Positions 11,923-23,959 of a DNA stretch of 64,000 bases are shown piece after piece; position 1 is the stretch's first letter; every line of letters starts with the position of its first letter. Below the pieces are notes generated by a model. It did not search any database. It saw only the letters and a program-made list of their open reading frames with translations, and was not told the DNA's origin. Made by a program: the position numbers and the translations under genes. This DNA comes from Rhizophagus irregularis (taxonomy: Eukaryota; Glomeromycota; Glomeromycetes; Glomerales; Glomeraceae), in contig NC_089453.1 in NCBI RefSeq assembly GCF_026210795.1, positions 3,164,501 to 3,228,500 on the forward strand, given 5' to 3'.

Positions 11923-12760
11923 ATGCGTATCTTTACCCTTGTACTAATTCTCACATTAACTCTGGGTTTCTTAACCACAGCAGAATCTGGTTATTCAATT
12001 CCGAAAATTTTTAAAGGCCTTCTCGTGTTTCAGGACGATTGGGATGTAATCGGCCCTATTATTGAAAAACAGATTCCACAGTATGTGCAAGGTGCTGAGG
12101 CATTTCCTAGCCTAAAACAAATGTACGAAAAAGTTATAAAAGCTTTCACTTCTGGAAGGAGCTATAGTTGGCGGTTTAAAAACTTAGGTCTCGTTGATGC
12201 TCTTAAAGCAATTATGTCACCAGAAAAAATTGAGGCAGCTATTTTTCAAAATTTAGAAAAAGTTACTTCGAGGTCAGTGTATAGTGCAGCAGACAAAGTA
12301 GCGAATGCGCTTAGATTTGGAGGTAAAAATATTATTTTACTATGATGTTTAGAATATGTAATTCAAATGTACTGTGATTTACGACTAAATTATGATTCGT
12401 TATGTTCGTAGTTAAAGTTGGAGGAAAACCAGTAGGTGCGCCATCAATTTTGAATTTTACCAAAAAAAAATTGCTTTTAGATATAGTTAAATAGGTATAT
12501 ATATATATATAATTATTTATTTTTGTTTTTCACTCTAGAGATTGGTATAGAATTGATAGCAACAGAGATGGGGGTAGCAGTTCAAGTTGAAGATGAGTGA
12601 AAACTTTTAGTTATCACAGATCATATATTTCTGAAGACTATTAAATCTTTTTTTTGATTAATATGACAGGCGTATCTGCGGTCGAATCAGCAATAATAGG
12701 AATTACAGAAGAAGAAGCAGCATCAGTACTCGCAGTATTGTTAGTCGGGGAAGCCGCCTG
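11923..12760 (+). CDS. Probable small secreted protein, multi-exon, 3' structure uncertain
   Basis: ATG at 11923 opens a clear signal peptide (MRIFTLVLILTLTLGFLTTA, then ESG). Exon 1 runs to 12322; a GT-AG intron (12323-12411) joins ALRFG in phase to VKVGGKPVGAPSILNF. A further exon probably starts at 12541 (IGIELIATEMGVAVQ) and a last coding block at about 12670-12761 reads GVSAVESAIIGITEEEAA to a TGA. The final junction does not close in frame with canonical sites, so either a splice choice is missed or the 3' end is damaged. No domain recognised. Export from the cell is the only function inferred; in a symbiotic fungus an effector is possible but unsupported beyond the signal peptide. Confidence 0.6.
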
Positions 12761-12984
12761 ACGATCATTTATCGATCATTATTTTTATTCAATTATATCA
12801 CATTATTATAATATTAACTTTAATTATTGGCATAATAATATGTATTCAAATTTTACAAATAACTTAATATTTGCCTGAAATTACTTTGTATTAAATTTTA
12901 TTCAGTTTGCATAACTTTTACTAGCATCTTAAATTTTAATAAAAATGCTGTTATATTAATAACTGATAAGTTAATTAATTCAAG

Positions 12985-13110
12985 TTGAACCGAACTGGTC
13001 TGATTGGGGTCGATCCGTCCAACTTGAGAGTTTTCAAGTTGCAGTCTGGTTCGACTTGAGAGTTCTCAAGCTGTGGTCCGGTTCGACTTTGAGGTTCTCA
13101 AGTTGATGGG
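12985..13110. repeat. Short tandem repeat, ~42-bp unit, about 3 copies
   Basis: The motif CTTGAGAGTTCTCAAG with variants followed by a GGTTCGA-type segment recurs three times with regular spacing. Higher GC than its surroundings. Confidence 0.7.
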
Positions 13111-13174
13111 TTGATGCCTTGATGGAGTCGATAAAAATGATTTTTTTTTTAATTGAAAAATTGAATTTTTATTA

Positions 13175-13250
13175 TAATAATCTATTAAATAAATCGATTT
13201 ACAAGTACAATAGTCTATTAAATAAATCGTTTTACAAGTAAGATATTCCA
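13175..13250. repeat. Two-copy tandem repeat, ~36 bp
   Basis: CTATTAAATAAATCG followed by TTTACAAGTA occurs twice in direct orientation. Confidence 0.7.
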
Positions 13251-13630
13251 ATTCATACTTGTCGACATCGATGCTAAAGGCAAGTGTGATGCGCAAAATG
13301 CGTATGATATTAAGTGGTATTGTACCTAATTTTAACTTTAGTTGAAATTATAATTTTAATAAAAACTAGTGTAACCTGTTGGTATATATTTAAGAAAAGT
13401 ATTTATTACAATAATATAAATGTACTTATTCTAACTAAAAAAATCATAACCATATTTATTTCAAATAAACAAATATATATATATATTTATATATTGATTT
13501 TGATCAGTTAAAAAATCGGAAAAAGGGAGTGCTTGTGTTATTTGCATGAACATATTATTTTCCCGAAGTCAATTTCCCGATTGGTCATTTCCTGAAACTC
13601 CAAAAACTCCAAAGATGAAATAAATAATAA

Positions 13631-14371
13631 GGTATCCGGACTTTTCATTAAAGTCCATTTCACTGAAATCCATTTCGCCGAAGCCATTTCATCGAAGGGA
13701 AGTTTCACCGAAGGGTCATTTCGCTAAAAAGATGTTTCGCCGAAATACCATTTTACCGAAACCCCATTTCACCGAATTCCATTTCTCTGAAGCCATTTTA
13801 TCGAATGGACATCTCACCGAATGGACATCTCACCGAATGGACATCTCACCGAATGGACATTTCACCGAAAAATTAATTATTTCATTTGGGTTATTTTTAT
13901 TGTTTTTATACTCAATACATAAAGAAATCTTTTCTAGATAAAATTTGAATTAGCTGATTTTTATTAAATTTACCTCGTTGTTTATCATAATACATTAATC
14001 TTTTTTAATTTTTCGTGAATAAATATTTTCAGGAAAATAAAAAGTTATTTATTTATTGCTTAACAATTAATATCAGTTACTTGAATGTTGAAGTGATAAT
14101 ATCCTGGAAAAAAAAAAAAAAATTTCTAAAAATAATTTAATTTTTATTTTCATTGCGTTTTATAAAAATGTTGAACGCAACCATTTTCGGTGAAATGTCC
14201 ATTTGGTGAAATGGACGATTCAGTGAAATGGACGATTCGACGAAATGGATTCGATAAAATACACTTTCGGCGAAACGTCGAAACGTTTCTTCGGTGAAAC
14301 ATCCCTTCGGTGAAATTGCTTCGGCGAAATGGGTTTCTGTGAAATGGATTTCGGTGAAATGTACCTTAATC
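13631..14371. mobile_element. Small foldback element with TTTCACCGAA tandem-repeat arms
   Basis: Left arm (to about 13870) is a run of short degenerate units CATTTCACCGAA spaced by 4-6 bases. The right arm (about 14178-14365) is the same array inverted (TTCGGTGAAATG). An AT-rich middle of about 310 bp separates them. AAATAATAA flanks both ends (13622-13630, 14372-14380) as a possible 9-bp target duplication, though it is low complexity. No coding capacity; small open frames in the arms follow the repeat. Confidence 0.8.
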
Positions 14372-14380
14372 AAATAATAA

Positions 14381-16735
14381 TATATCTATACATATATAAG
14401 TTAATAAAAATAGTGAATAAAAAGCATTACATCAAAAGTATATTGGTATAGGTTATAAAGGGAAAAAAAATTCGGTTTTTAAAAAACTGGGGATATTAAA
14501 AAATTCAGTTTCAGTTTTAAGAAAAATAGAAAGAAAAATTATTTAAATATCAGTTTCAAAAAAGTATTACCATTGAAAAAAAAATTTAGCCTAAAAAAAA
14601 AACTTTGGTCCAAAAAGAAACCAAAAAAAAAAAAAAATTGGCATAAAGGAAAAGACCGAAAAAAGCTTTCTTAGCGGATACAATCTGCTACGGCCATGAG
14701 TTCATTAGTTAGTTTACTTTTTTATATACTGGTCAAATAAAGTGACCCATAGACTTTCGGTTAAATTCATTAAAACACTGATCTACACGAAAAATTTGCC
14801 TGACAATTTAATATCTTAGATTTAGACCAGTGATTCAACTAATGCAATTTTTAATCACTGGATAGATTTTATTCTCTTCTTTCAATGATTGATAGCACAT
14901 ATTAAAGTCCCTCATTTTACTTCAGAATCAGATATACCAAATCAATATTTATTAATTTGGAAAGTGTTTTTTATATATAAATTGTGGATAATCTAACTCA
15001 TCTAAATCGTCATAATTATTCGATTTATCGTTTGAGATTACATTTTTTTGAACGAGTTTCAGTAAAGAGAAAACAAAATATTTTCATATTTATGTTAATT
15101 TGTATCGAGCGTAACCAATTTTTGATATAATCAATCCTTTTGGCGATTTTGTGCCGATGTGAGGCGCAGAATTCTCTTTTTGAAAAAAAGATTTTTATAG
15201 TCTATTTTACTTTATATTTATTCGGCAATGTGGCTTTTGCACTAAAAATATTATAATTTATTTTCGAATATGTACTTTTTCACGTAAAATAAATATGTTT
15301 ACCTTAAAGAAACAATTATCTTAAAAAATTGCTACAAACTAAATATATTAATATTTAATACATAAAAAATTTAATGTAAGCTTTAAATTCTAACGAAAAA
15401 AAAGATAGTTGCCTAGTTTCCATAAAAATATATTTAATGCAAATGAGCTCTATTATTAAGCTACTTGTTAAATATATAACAAGTATATACTATAAATTAA
15501 ATATATCACTTACAATCTAATTATTAAATAAATAATATAAATTAGTTACCTCTGTTATTGATAATGATTGGGTTTCAATAAAATATATATCATTGGATTT
15601 ATCTAGTAAGAGAAATCCAACAGACACTTCTAGCATTGATATTAACTAAATTACATATTTTTTATTATTCATTCAAAAACCTGTGATGTAATACGTGAAA
15701 TTTAATATTCCGTAATGAATCAACGTCTTTACAATTTATTGCGCTACAGAGATAGATTGAATATTCCCGAGAAAAGAATTATTTAATCCAATGATTTTTT
15801 ACTCTCCCATTCTTTCGTTAACGTTAATTTGATCATAAAATTTTATTATTTAGAAGAATAACAATTAGAGCCAATTTCATAGAAAATGTATAAAGATGAA
15901 TTATTCGAATTGTTTATAAATAAAACACAAATTACTATAAACGTAACTTTGGACGGAATATAAGTTTTCTAGCAATACTTTGTTATCTAGAATCCCAGAT
16001 GGATATCTTATTCTTGGATTCTTCTTTTAATGATATAATGGCTGTGTATCGATCGCAATATTACATCACAAGTCGAATTGTAATTAATTAGTAAATGTCA
16101 ACATCAACTTTGGAGTAGTAGATATGCACAGTATTATTAAATAATTTAATATAGTATAAATAAACAATTTTTTAAACATTTTTACGAATATATATTTTTT
16201 TCAAAAAAAAAAATAAGATTATTATTAGTAAACGTTTAACATATTTTCGTTTAAAAATTTTTCTAATGAGTGAAATATATATTTAACACAAACCAGAATT
16301 AACTGAAATTAAAAACTATTAATCTGTAAATTTCTAGTTCGGGTCGTAACTACTTGATGCATTACAATTTCCAAAGGATTTTAATGACTTGAATCGATTT
16401 TAAAAATCGGTTAAATCGAAGAAATAGAAAATCAATCTCTATTATGGCTTAGTTACTTTAAATAATTGATTTCATTTAATAATTTGATCAAACAAATGAT
16501 CAAGCTTATCAATTTTCACGTATCTCAAATTTGTTGCAAAAAATTTTTAAGAATTAGAATAAATTAATACTAAGTTATAGTATTAATTTAAACTTATATT
16601 ATAAATAGTATATACTATTAAAGCATATTAACTAATATAGTCACACAACGCCACATTAGTCAAATAGTAAGAATCGGAGTTCTATATCTGAACTCATGTA
16701 ACTTTGTAATATTGATGACATCATTATATCATACA
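14381..16735. other. AT-rich intergenic stretch
   Basis: No open frame with recognisable content on either strand and no clear terminal repeats. Homopurine/poly-A stretches near 14470-14640. Confidence 0.45.
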
Positions 16736-16739
16736 ATTT

Positions 16740-17915
16740 GATTAATCATTTCATAAGCAGATAACAGAATACGCGCCATACGCGTCTATGTAAACAATAA
16801 ATAGCTATATAATACGGTATCTTATAACCTTCAACCTTCATTTCTTCAGTCTTCACTTTCTTTTCTTCACTTTCCACCGGGTACAAACTTTTTGATAGAA
16901 TAATAAAAACCTTAAACTCTTTGCCGAAGACAAAATTATACAAGCAAGAGTAAAAGAATAAGGCGAAGGAAATAATTTACAACTGGAAGGTGCGTTTTGG
17001 TTAATGAGCGAGACCAAAGTGTTTCCTCTTTTATGCTCTTTTTTAAAAAAAATTTCCCTGTTTAAAGTCTACGGTTCTAGAGGAGGAACCATTATGTACT
17101 TTCTTTAAACAGTTAAAAAAGAGATAACATTTTTATTTGCTTAAGTTACGAATAAGCTGGGAGTAAAAAAGCTTGACTGCTTGTCTAAAGCGAACTGCCA
17201 GTTTATTTATTCTTAGCAAAATAGATTTGTTATATTGGAATCGTTGTTCAAGTTATGAACAAACTGAGAGAACAAAACGCTTGACTGCTTGTCTAAAGCG
17301 ACTCGTCAGTTTATTCTTTCTTGAGTAATGATGCCAGTCAAGGAAATAAAGGAGTTGCATATTTTACAATATACATGCCGAATTTCGGCTATTTCAGCCG
17401 CAAAGTCAACTAATTTCATAACATAAGGCTTCGAATAGGTTGATCAAGGTCTGACGAACATATTAAGCAAGATTTTTAAGGAGTTTCGCTTGTAAAATTT
17501 CGGCAGCCTCTAAAATTTCGGCAACCTTTATTTAATATATAGCCGAAACTTGAAATTTACGATTATCGAATTGAGTTATTTTTCTGGAATTTATCCCAAT
17601 AAAAAAGAGAAAAGACTGACCGAGATTATTTCGGCTTTGCCCGAAACTTTCTGAAGTCTGCTAAAAATTGTTGCAGATCTGGCACAAATTATTCGAGGCT
17701 TAAAATAAATTTATTCCAAAATTTACATACAAGCAGCTTCTTTGAAGCCAAAATACGGCTGAAATTGAAAAAAAATTCGGCAACATGTATATTTTATGCA
17801 AACTCCTAAATTTATTCAAAGAAAACTTATTTTTTTTTACTTGATGAACAAGAGCACTTTTAATGTTCTTTCTGCTTTCCTTTTTTTTAGGATCGATCTC
17901 GCGAGTCTCAATGAA
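16740..17915 (+). repeat. Long dispersed repeat, copy A (exon-intron-exon remnant of a repeated gene family)
   Basis: Matches 48060-49215 in inverted orientation over nearly its whole length. Left part encodes a decayed exon (LFDRIIKT...LFAEDKIIQARV), then AAG|GTGCGTTTTG at about 16988 as donor and CTTTTTTTTAG|GATCGATCTC at about 17890 as acceptor. The same two junctions occur at 41070-41143 with only ~75 nt between them, so the ~900-nt intron here carries an insertion. Within it, a ~112-bp segment (...GACTGCTTGTCTAAAGCGA...) is duplicated in tandem at 17146-17320. Confidence 0.75.
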
Positions 17916-17919
17916 AATA

Positions 17920-19240
17920 TGGATTTTATGGATTTTATGGGTAATTTTTTTAAATTTCCAACGCAGATTTTATTACAATTTTTTTTTTTACAATTTTCTA
18001 TATCTAACAATAAATTTGATGATTAATTGAAAAACTTAACTCAATATTTAAAGTTTCAGTTGAACGTAAAAGTTTAATTCGTTTTAGGTTAATGTGAACT
18101 TTCTTAAGTTCTTAAGTTTGAATATTAGGAATAATGTGAAGTTTATTGGGTTCGAATGTATGTAAAGCCTTTTTAATTTGATAAGCGTTTATATCATCTA
18201 TTTCGTCTATAATATTTTACTATGAAAAATAAAGTCTAATTACTTCGTTAAATATAAGTTTATTATTGCCGTTATAACTAAATAGTGAAATAACGTAGTT
18301 ATATTCTTATTTCATAATAATCGGACGGACTGGTATCTTTAAATGCCAGACTATTTAATATATTAAACGTCTTAAATAATTCGTTTAATTTAATTTGCTA
18401 TTTGGTGTGAAATTTGAAAAAATCATAAAATTCATATTATTATGATATAAACTATGTTATTTCTTATATTATTTTAATTTTAACATTGTTTTTCGTCTAA
18501 AATATATATTTTTTTAAGATTATAAGATATTAACAAACGGATAATAATAATTTAAAAGTAAATTATTTTCATAAATCAGATTATTTCATCAGATATTTCT
18601 TTTTAAAATTAAAAAATTATTATTGATAATATACTTATTTAAATACACGACAAGTATTAATATATCAATTATTTAACATACATGAATTTAAGTCCGAATA
18701 AATCAAATTAAAACTTAAATCAAATTTTAAATCAAATTGAATTATTATTAAAAAAAAAATTTTGATAGGAAAAAGAAATAATATCCAACAGTAAAATAAA
18801 AAGTTAAAATATTAATATTATTGTTTAGGCAAATTTTTTACATAATATTTTCTTTATAAATTTGATTTTTATTTCCCGTTATTACACAGTCAATCACTTC
18901 ACTGCGTCTAATACTCTAATACGTCAAAATAATCTGTCAATTATTTACTTATTTATATCACAAAGAAATTCATTATCAGTGACGACTACAGGAAATAATT
19001 TCGGAAAGTAGTACAAATAGAAACTATAAGAAAATTACCCGATTTTTTCGTCATGCATCACGTGATATACTGTAAATAGCGCAAGTTAAAAAAAAACAGT
19101 TTAATTTATTTTGATGCTAAATATTACTCAGATTTCTTTATAATATTCGACCATTTCTTTAGGTTGAAGTTATTACCTGACTGATTAATTTGTTGATTAC
19201 AATTAATGAAGTTCGTTAAGGTTTATAAAATTAGAATTAT
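17920..19240. other. AT-rich intergenic stretch
   Basis: No supported genes or terminal repeats. Confidence 0.4.
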
Positions 19241-19244
19241 AATT

Positions 19245-19740
19245 GTAATTATGATATACATTTTAACAGTTAACAGTTAATACAAGTATAATGACGATAA
19301 CAATGATTATGAAATCATCATTTTTCCATGCGAGGCAACAAAAGAATTTATCTTACATTTGTTAAAATTGGAAATTTAAATAAAACTTTTGTCAATAACC
19401 TAACTAAATTTATTTATACTCCTGAAAATTTTAAGAAAACTTTACCAAAATAATACCGGGTGAAATTTATCCGATGCAAGTTACAGTTGATCCTGAGCAG
19501 CTAATACAATGAATTATGATCAACATAATGTATTAGTAATTTTAAAAAAGAATTTTCTCTCAAGAAATTCATTCGGAAATAATTTTTTTTTTTTCAAATT
19601 TATCACATATTTTATTTATATTTATATTTATCGATTAATTACACTCTAATATTTATTTAATACTTATAATAGTTACATAAAAAATATACATTTAAGAAAA
19701 TCTATTTATATTAATTATTTCATATTCATATACGGTCAAA
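19245..19740. repeat. Duplicated segment, occupied-site left flank
   Basis: Colinear with 8890-9205 but longer. It keeps coding-like residues lost from the shorter copy (PENFKKTLPK, then in another frame IPGEIYPMQVTVDPEQLIQ and stop near 19512), suggesting an ancient gene end. Terminates at the foldback target duplication. Confidence 0.75.
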
Positions 19741-20127
19741 TTTCCACCCCATTCAACCGATCAACAAAGGGGGTATATAGCAAACATGTATTGTATGGTT
19801 AGCTTTGTATGTATTGTATTATTAAAACTTTTTAATGTATGTAATGTATGGTTTTTTCTAATTATGTATGTATTGTATGATAAATATGGTAATTTTGATT
19901 TAATGCCACACATTTTATTTCCAAATTTAACTATTTACACATTTTTCATAATGATTGTGTACTGGCTAATACAATTCAACGCGTATTACTATAATCTTTC
20001 TTTTCTTTTTATTAAAAATTAAATATTTTTACGTCTATTACTACTTTTTCATTTAAAAATAAATATTGCTATCGCGTTTTTATTACCTTTACTTTCATTT
20101 AAAAATATTTCTATTACATTTATAACT

Positions 20128-23100
20128 ATGTCTAAAGTAAATCCTGTTATTCTTTCAGATATTGAGACTATATCTGATGACGAAACTATATCTGAAAATG
20201 AATATTCTGAATTAATGGATGAACAGGTTTGCTCTTTTATTATGTTTTTATTTTATATTAAATAAAGTCAGGTTTAGTATGACTATTTGAATATGATTTC
20301 TGGGTTTCTGAAATTTTAATATCTGTTTAGGATGCTAATGAAGATGCAGAACAGATAGCATTCTTCACAAAATACCTTTCAGTTTCAGAGGTTATACATT
20401 CAGCCTTTCCTATTGAATATCCTAAAACTTCACCACAAGGAATAGCCACAGTATTTAATGTTACTGGCTGGGCAAACCCAATGGCTTGTTTCAATGATGT
20501 AAGTATTTTTCACTATTAAAAATTTTCGCCATTAATTAATAACTTTGCTGCTTGTATTTTTGTTATTTATTAGATCCAATATTCTAATAATGGAGCGGGA
20601 GGATCAATTTCAATCCAAAATTGTCCTTATTTTGGAGTACCAGTAAAGAAAGATGTGCGAAAATGTCAAGGTATCAAACATTGTTCCTTTGCAGATCCAG
20701 ATTTTATTAATGAGCAGCATAACGAAGTTGATATGGAATCAGAAATGTTTATCAAATTAAACCAACATCAGCACAATAAAAAGACTAAAACCTACACGTA
20801 AGTTTATATAATTATTTGTTTTTTAAAAAAAAATTTAACATTTTTATTGCATATTATTAGATTTTTTCTTGCTGCAAAATCAACAGCTTGTAAATATAAA
20901 TCTAACAATCAACTTTGCGATGGCCAAGCAAAATTAAGAAGAATTATTAAAAATGGAGGTGAAGAGTATATTATTGGATGTGACAAATGGGTTAGAGGGG
21001 AAAAATGGCATCGCTATATTAAAGTTCCAGGGGAGATTGACTTGGAATTATTACGAGATATTTTTCAAGGACGAGTTGTAAGTATTTTATATGTTTTATT
21101 ATTAATTTATGTGATACTATTAATTGTAATAATGAATTTAGATTGACGAGAATAATAATGAAAATCAATGCTGCACCATAGTTTCACGTGCTTCAAGAAT
21201 AAGTTTATGTGGTAAAATTAATTTTAATTAATTAATATATAAAAAATATATATATAATTATATAATGAATTTAACTAATTTATTTTATCAAGAATTTCCA
21301 CATATTCAAGATGGTCAAGTTATGCGAGGAACTATAATTGAGCGAAAATGCAATGTGCAGTTCATTAAATTTATTCCATATGATTTGGCTGCATGTCCCT
21401 ATATTGCATTAGTATGTATAGGTACGCACAATCATCCACCACCACCACCAGAACGCACACCAGTGGGTATTAAGGATGAGCTGCAAGCAATGATCCAAAA
21501 CATTATTGCTTCGGATGATAGTGTAACTTCACGCTCAATAATAGCAGGTGATTTTCTTTAATATTTTTTATTTATATTAATAATAATTTATAACATATAT
21601 TTCATTTCATTTTAAATAGGAAATAGTAGCATTAAAGCAACTTTTGATAAAGATACTTTATCAGAAGTACATGCATCACTAAACAATGTGGATAAACTTA
21701 GATCTCTTGTTGCTAAATGCTATAAAAATATGCATCCCTATGGGCAGGGAAACTTAGGAGTTATGTATAGTGTTCAGTGTAAAAAATTTGATATGCATAA
21801 CTATGTGCGTCGTATAGGTAAGTATTAGTATAGTTTGTACTTTACTGGAATTTTTTACATACTGTATAATTATAATTTATTATTAATTATTTTTTATAGA
21901 GCAATTTGAAGATGGCCAAACTTTAATTTTATGCATGCTTGATTTCCAAGCAAAAGCATTGCAAAATTTAAAGTGTTTTCAAATTGATTTAACATTCAAG
22001 AGAGTGCATGGGGATATTAACGAATTTGAAATCAATTCATATGATGAAACTCATAAATTAAGTAAATATTTTAATTATAAATTCGTTACTTATCTTTCTA
22101 TTACAAAAAATTAACTTTATACTTTTTTAGTTTTATCCTATTGTCGTATTTATACCAATATATTTACAGCTGATGCATACCAACGCCTATTCACTCAACT
22201 TTTTGAGGTGGTTGAAAATTTAAGTGAAATACCAGTAAAATTTTATCACATTGATGGTACAGGTTGGGAATGCATTCTTGGAGACCTTGACGCAGGTCAA
22301 GCAAAAGGATTAGGATTGGCTTTAGCAAAAAGAGATCCTAGCAAAAACTGGGAAGAACATCTAACATACATTTTTAAATCATGCTTGGTCCATTTTAATC
22401 GGTAAAAAATTTTTAAATTATAAACTTTGATATATAAAAATTTAACATATTAATACATTTTATTTTTAGTAATTTGATAGCTAAAAAATTTGATAATGAA
22501 GTATATCTATTAGCAAAATCCATTCCAACTAAATCTAGTGCTGAAGAAGTTTATGGATGTTTTGAAAAATTAGAATCATATAATAATCAACGTATAATGG
22601 GTAAATAATATTAATATAATTCATAAAAATTTAATTTTTTTAGTTTCATAATTTAATAATATTAAATACTCATATAATAGATTGGACTCAATATTATCGT
22701 CAACCCTATGTTTTGGCATCTTTAAATAAGCACATCTCAAATATGGAAAATGAAATTTGGGATCACCATGGAAATAATACTAATGTAGCTGAAGCAGCGC
22801 ATGCTCAAGCCAACCGTGAGGGAAAGCAATTGAAACTTATTACAGCAATTATGAGGTTAGTGTTAATTATTATTATATATTTCAACTAGCATATTTTTTT
22901 AATTTTTAAATTCTTTTTAGAGGCAGACGGCTTGATGAAAGACTCTTTAAGACAGCTGAAATTAATGACAAATTTGGGATTCCATATACTAGAAGGGATA
23001 AAAGTGTGATTAAACGGAAGGCAAAAGCTATGACACGAAAAGGTAAATAATAATAATAAATATAATTTAACCATTTATTCTAAAAATTAATATTAATTCA

Positions 23101-23493
23101 ATAGATACTAATAAAAGAAGTCAAAAGGAGACTTCTAATAAGGAATTAAAAAGTAAGCTTATCAATATAATATTCTTGTTTATTTATTAATTAATCATTT
23201 AATTTCTTTTAATTATATTAGAAAAAGTACCATTACAGGATGTAACTAATAGAGAGAAGCTGGAAAAAAACGGAAAAAGAAAGGCGTCCACAAGTGAAAA
23301 TACCTCAAAAGCCAAAAGAAGTAGAATTGATATTAATGAAAGTGATAGTGAACGAGAAATTTCAAAATTAGAAATAGAAGAACGTAAGATGAAATTGGCA
23401 GAAAGACGTACAGCAGATCGTAAAGCCCAAGCAGAGATCGAAAAACTAGAATTGGAAAATCTTAAATTGCGCAAAGAACTTAATCTTGACTAA
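20128..23493 (+). CDS. MULE-type transposase, 14 exons, intact (~803 aa)
   Basis: Exons: 20128-20226, 20331-20498, 20574-20797, 20861-21077, 21142-21211, 21293-21547, 21620-21817, 21900-22061, 22131-22401, 22470-22600, 22681-22855, 22921-23042, 23105-23152, 23222-23493. All 13 introns are GT-AG, 62-104 nt, and every junction keeps frame (2,412 nt in total). Features: acidic N-terminus; FLYWCH/WRKY-GCM1-like zinc-binding regions (C174, C183, C204, H214; then C279, C294 and HNH at 305-307, followed by PPPPP); DDE core with Asp440 in FQIDLTFKRV, Asp518 in GDLDAGQAKG, the Mutator CxxH motif C549-x2-H552 (CLVHFNRN), and Glu636 in NTNVAEAAHAQ. C-terminus is a basic then strongly coiled-coil tail ending KLRKELNLD. 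Catalyses excision and insertion in the nucleus by family knowledge. No disabling change seen. Confidence 0.85.
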
Positions 23494-23817
23494 TGTAATA
23501 TTGAATATTACTAGGCTTTTTTATCATATCTATATAATCTATATAAATAAATTTAATTCCTTATGAGTGAATATTGTCATATCTTTGTAAATGTTTGTGT
23601 TATCACTAGAATTACATTAAAAAATATTAATTTTATTTATAATACTTCAAAATTTTTTTTTTTTTGCAAATCCTAATCTTATGTATGGCGAAAATAAGTA
23701 TGCCATACATAGCATACGTTCATTTTTAATATCCATACATGTATGGATACAATAAAAGCATACATAAGCATACAATACATACAACGTCAAGCATACACTA
23801 CATGTTTTATAATCACC
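23494..23817. other. 3' untranslated and right terminal region of the MULE
   Basis: Contains an AATAAA at about 23546 as possible polyadenylation signal, then TATGTATG-rich subterminal repeats including an inverted pair (CATACATGTATGG near 23744), which may serve as transposase binding sites. Ends at the 10-bp duplication. Confidence 0.6.
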
Positions 23818-23959
23818 TCAACAAAGGTTCTAACCTTACATTTCATGTCTCAAGTGTCTAGGTTATATCCTTCATGGTCCGCCCATGGTTTTAACCCATA
23901 TCCGTGATATACTTTGACTTGTCATGCTGTGTCATAGAAACAAATCAATATATTATTAT

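Larger units (their letters stand above)
19771..23817 (+). mobile_element. Complete Mutator-like element (MULE), 4,047 bp
   Basis: Flanked by exact 10-bp duplications TCAACAAAGG at 19761-19770 and 23818-23827. Ends form imperfect inverted repeats of about 50 bp: left GGGTATATAGCAAACATGTA, right inverted GGTGATTATAAAACATGTAG, both continuing into TTGTATGTATTGTAT. A 9-11-bp duplication is the Mutator hallmark and the internal gene encodes a MULE-type transposase. Inserted 16 bp inside the left tip of the foldback element, as the intact right tip (GATCGACAAAGGTTC inverted) shows. Appears complete, hence possibly autonomous. Confidence 0.9.

Noticed and set aside
19400-19512. Coding-like residues PENFKKTLPK and IPGEIYPMQVTVDPEQ
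   Set aside because: Two different frames, short, shortened further in the paralogue at 8.9 kb; noted as a possible relic but not supportable as a gene.
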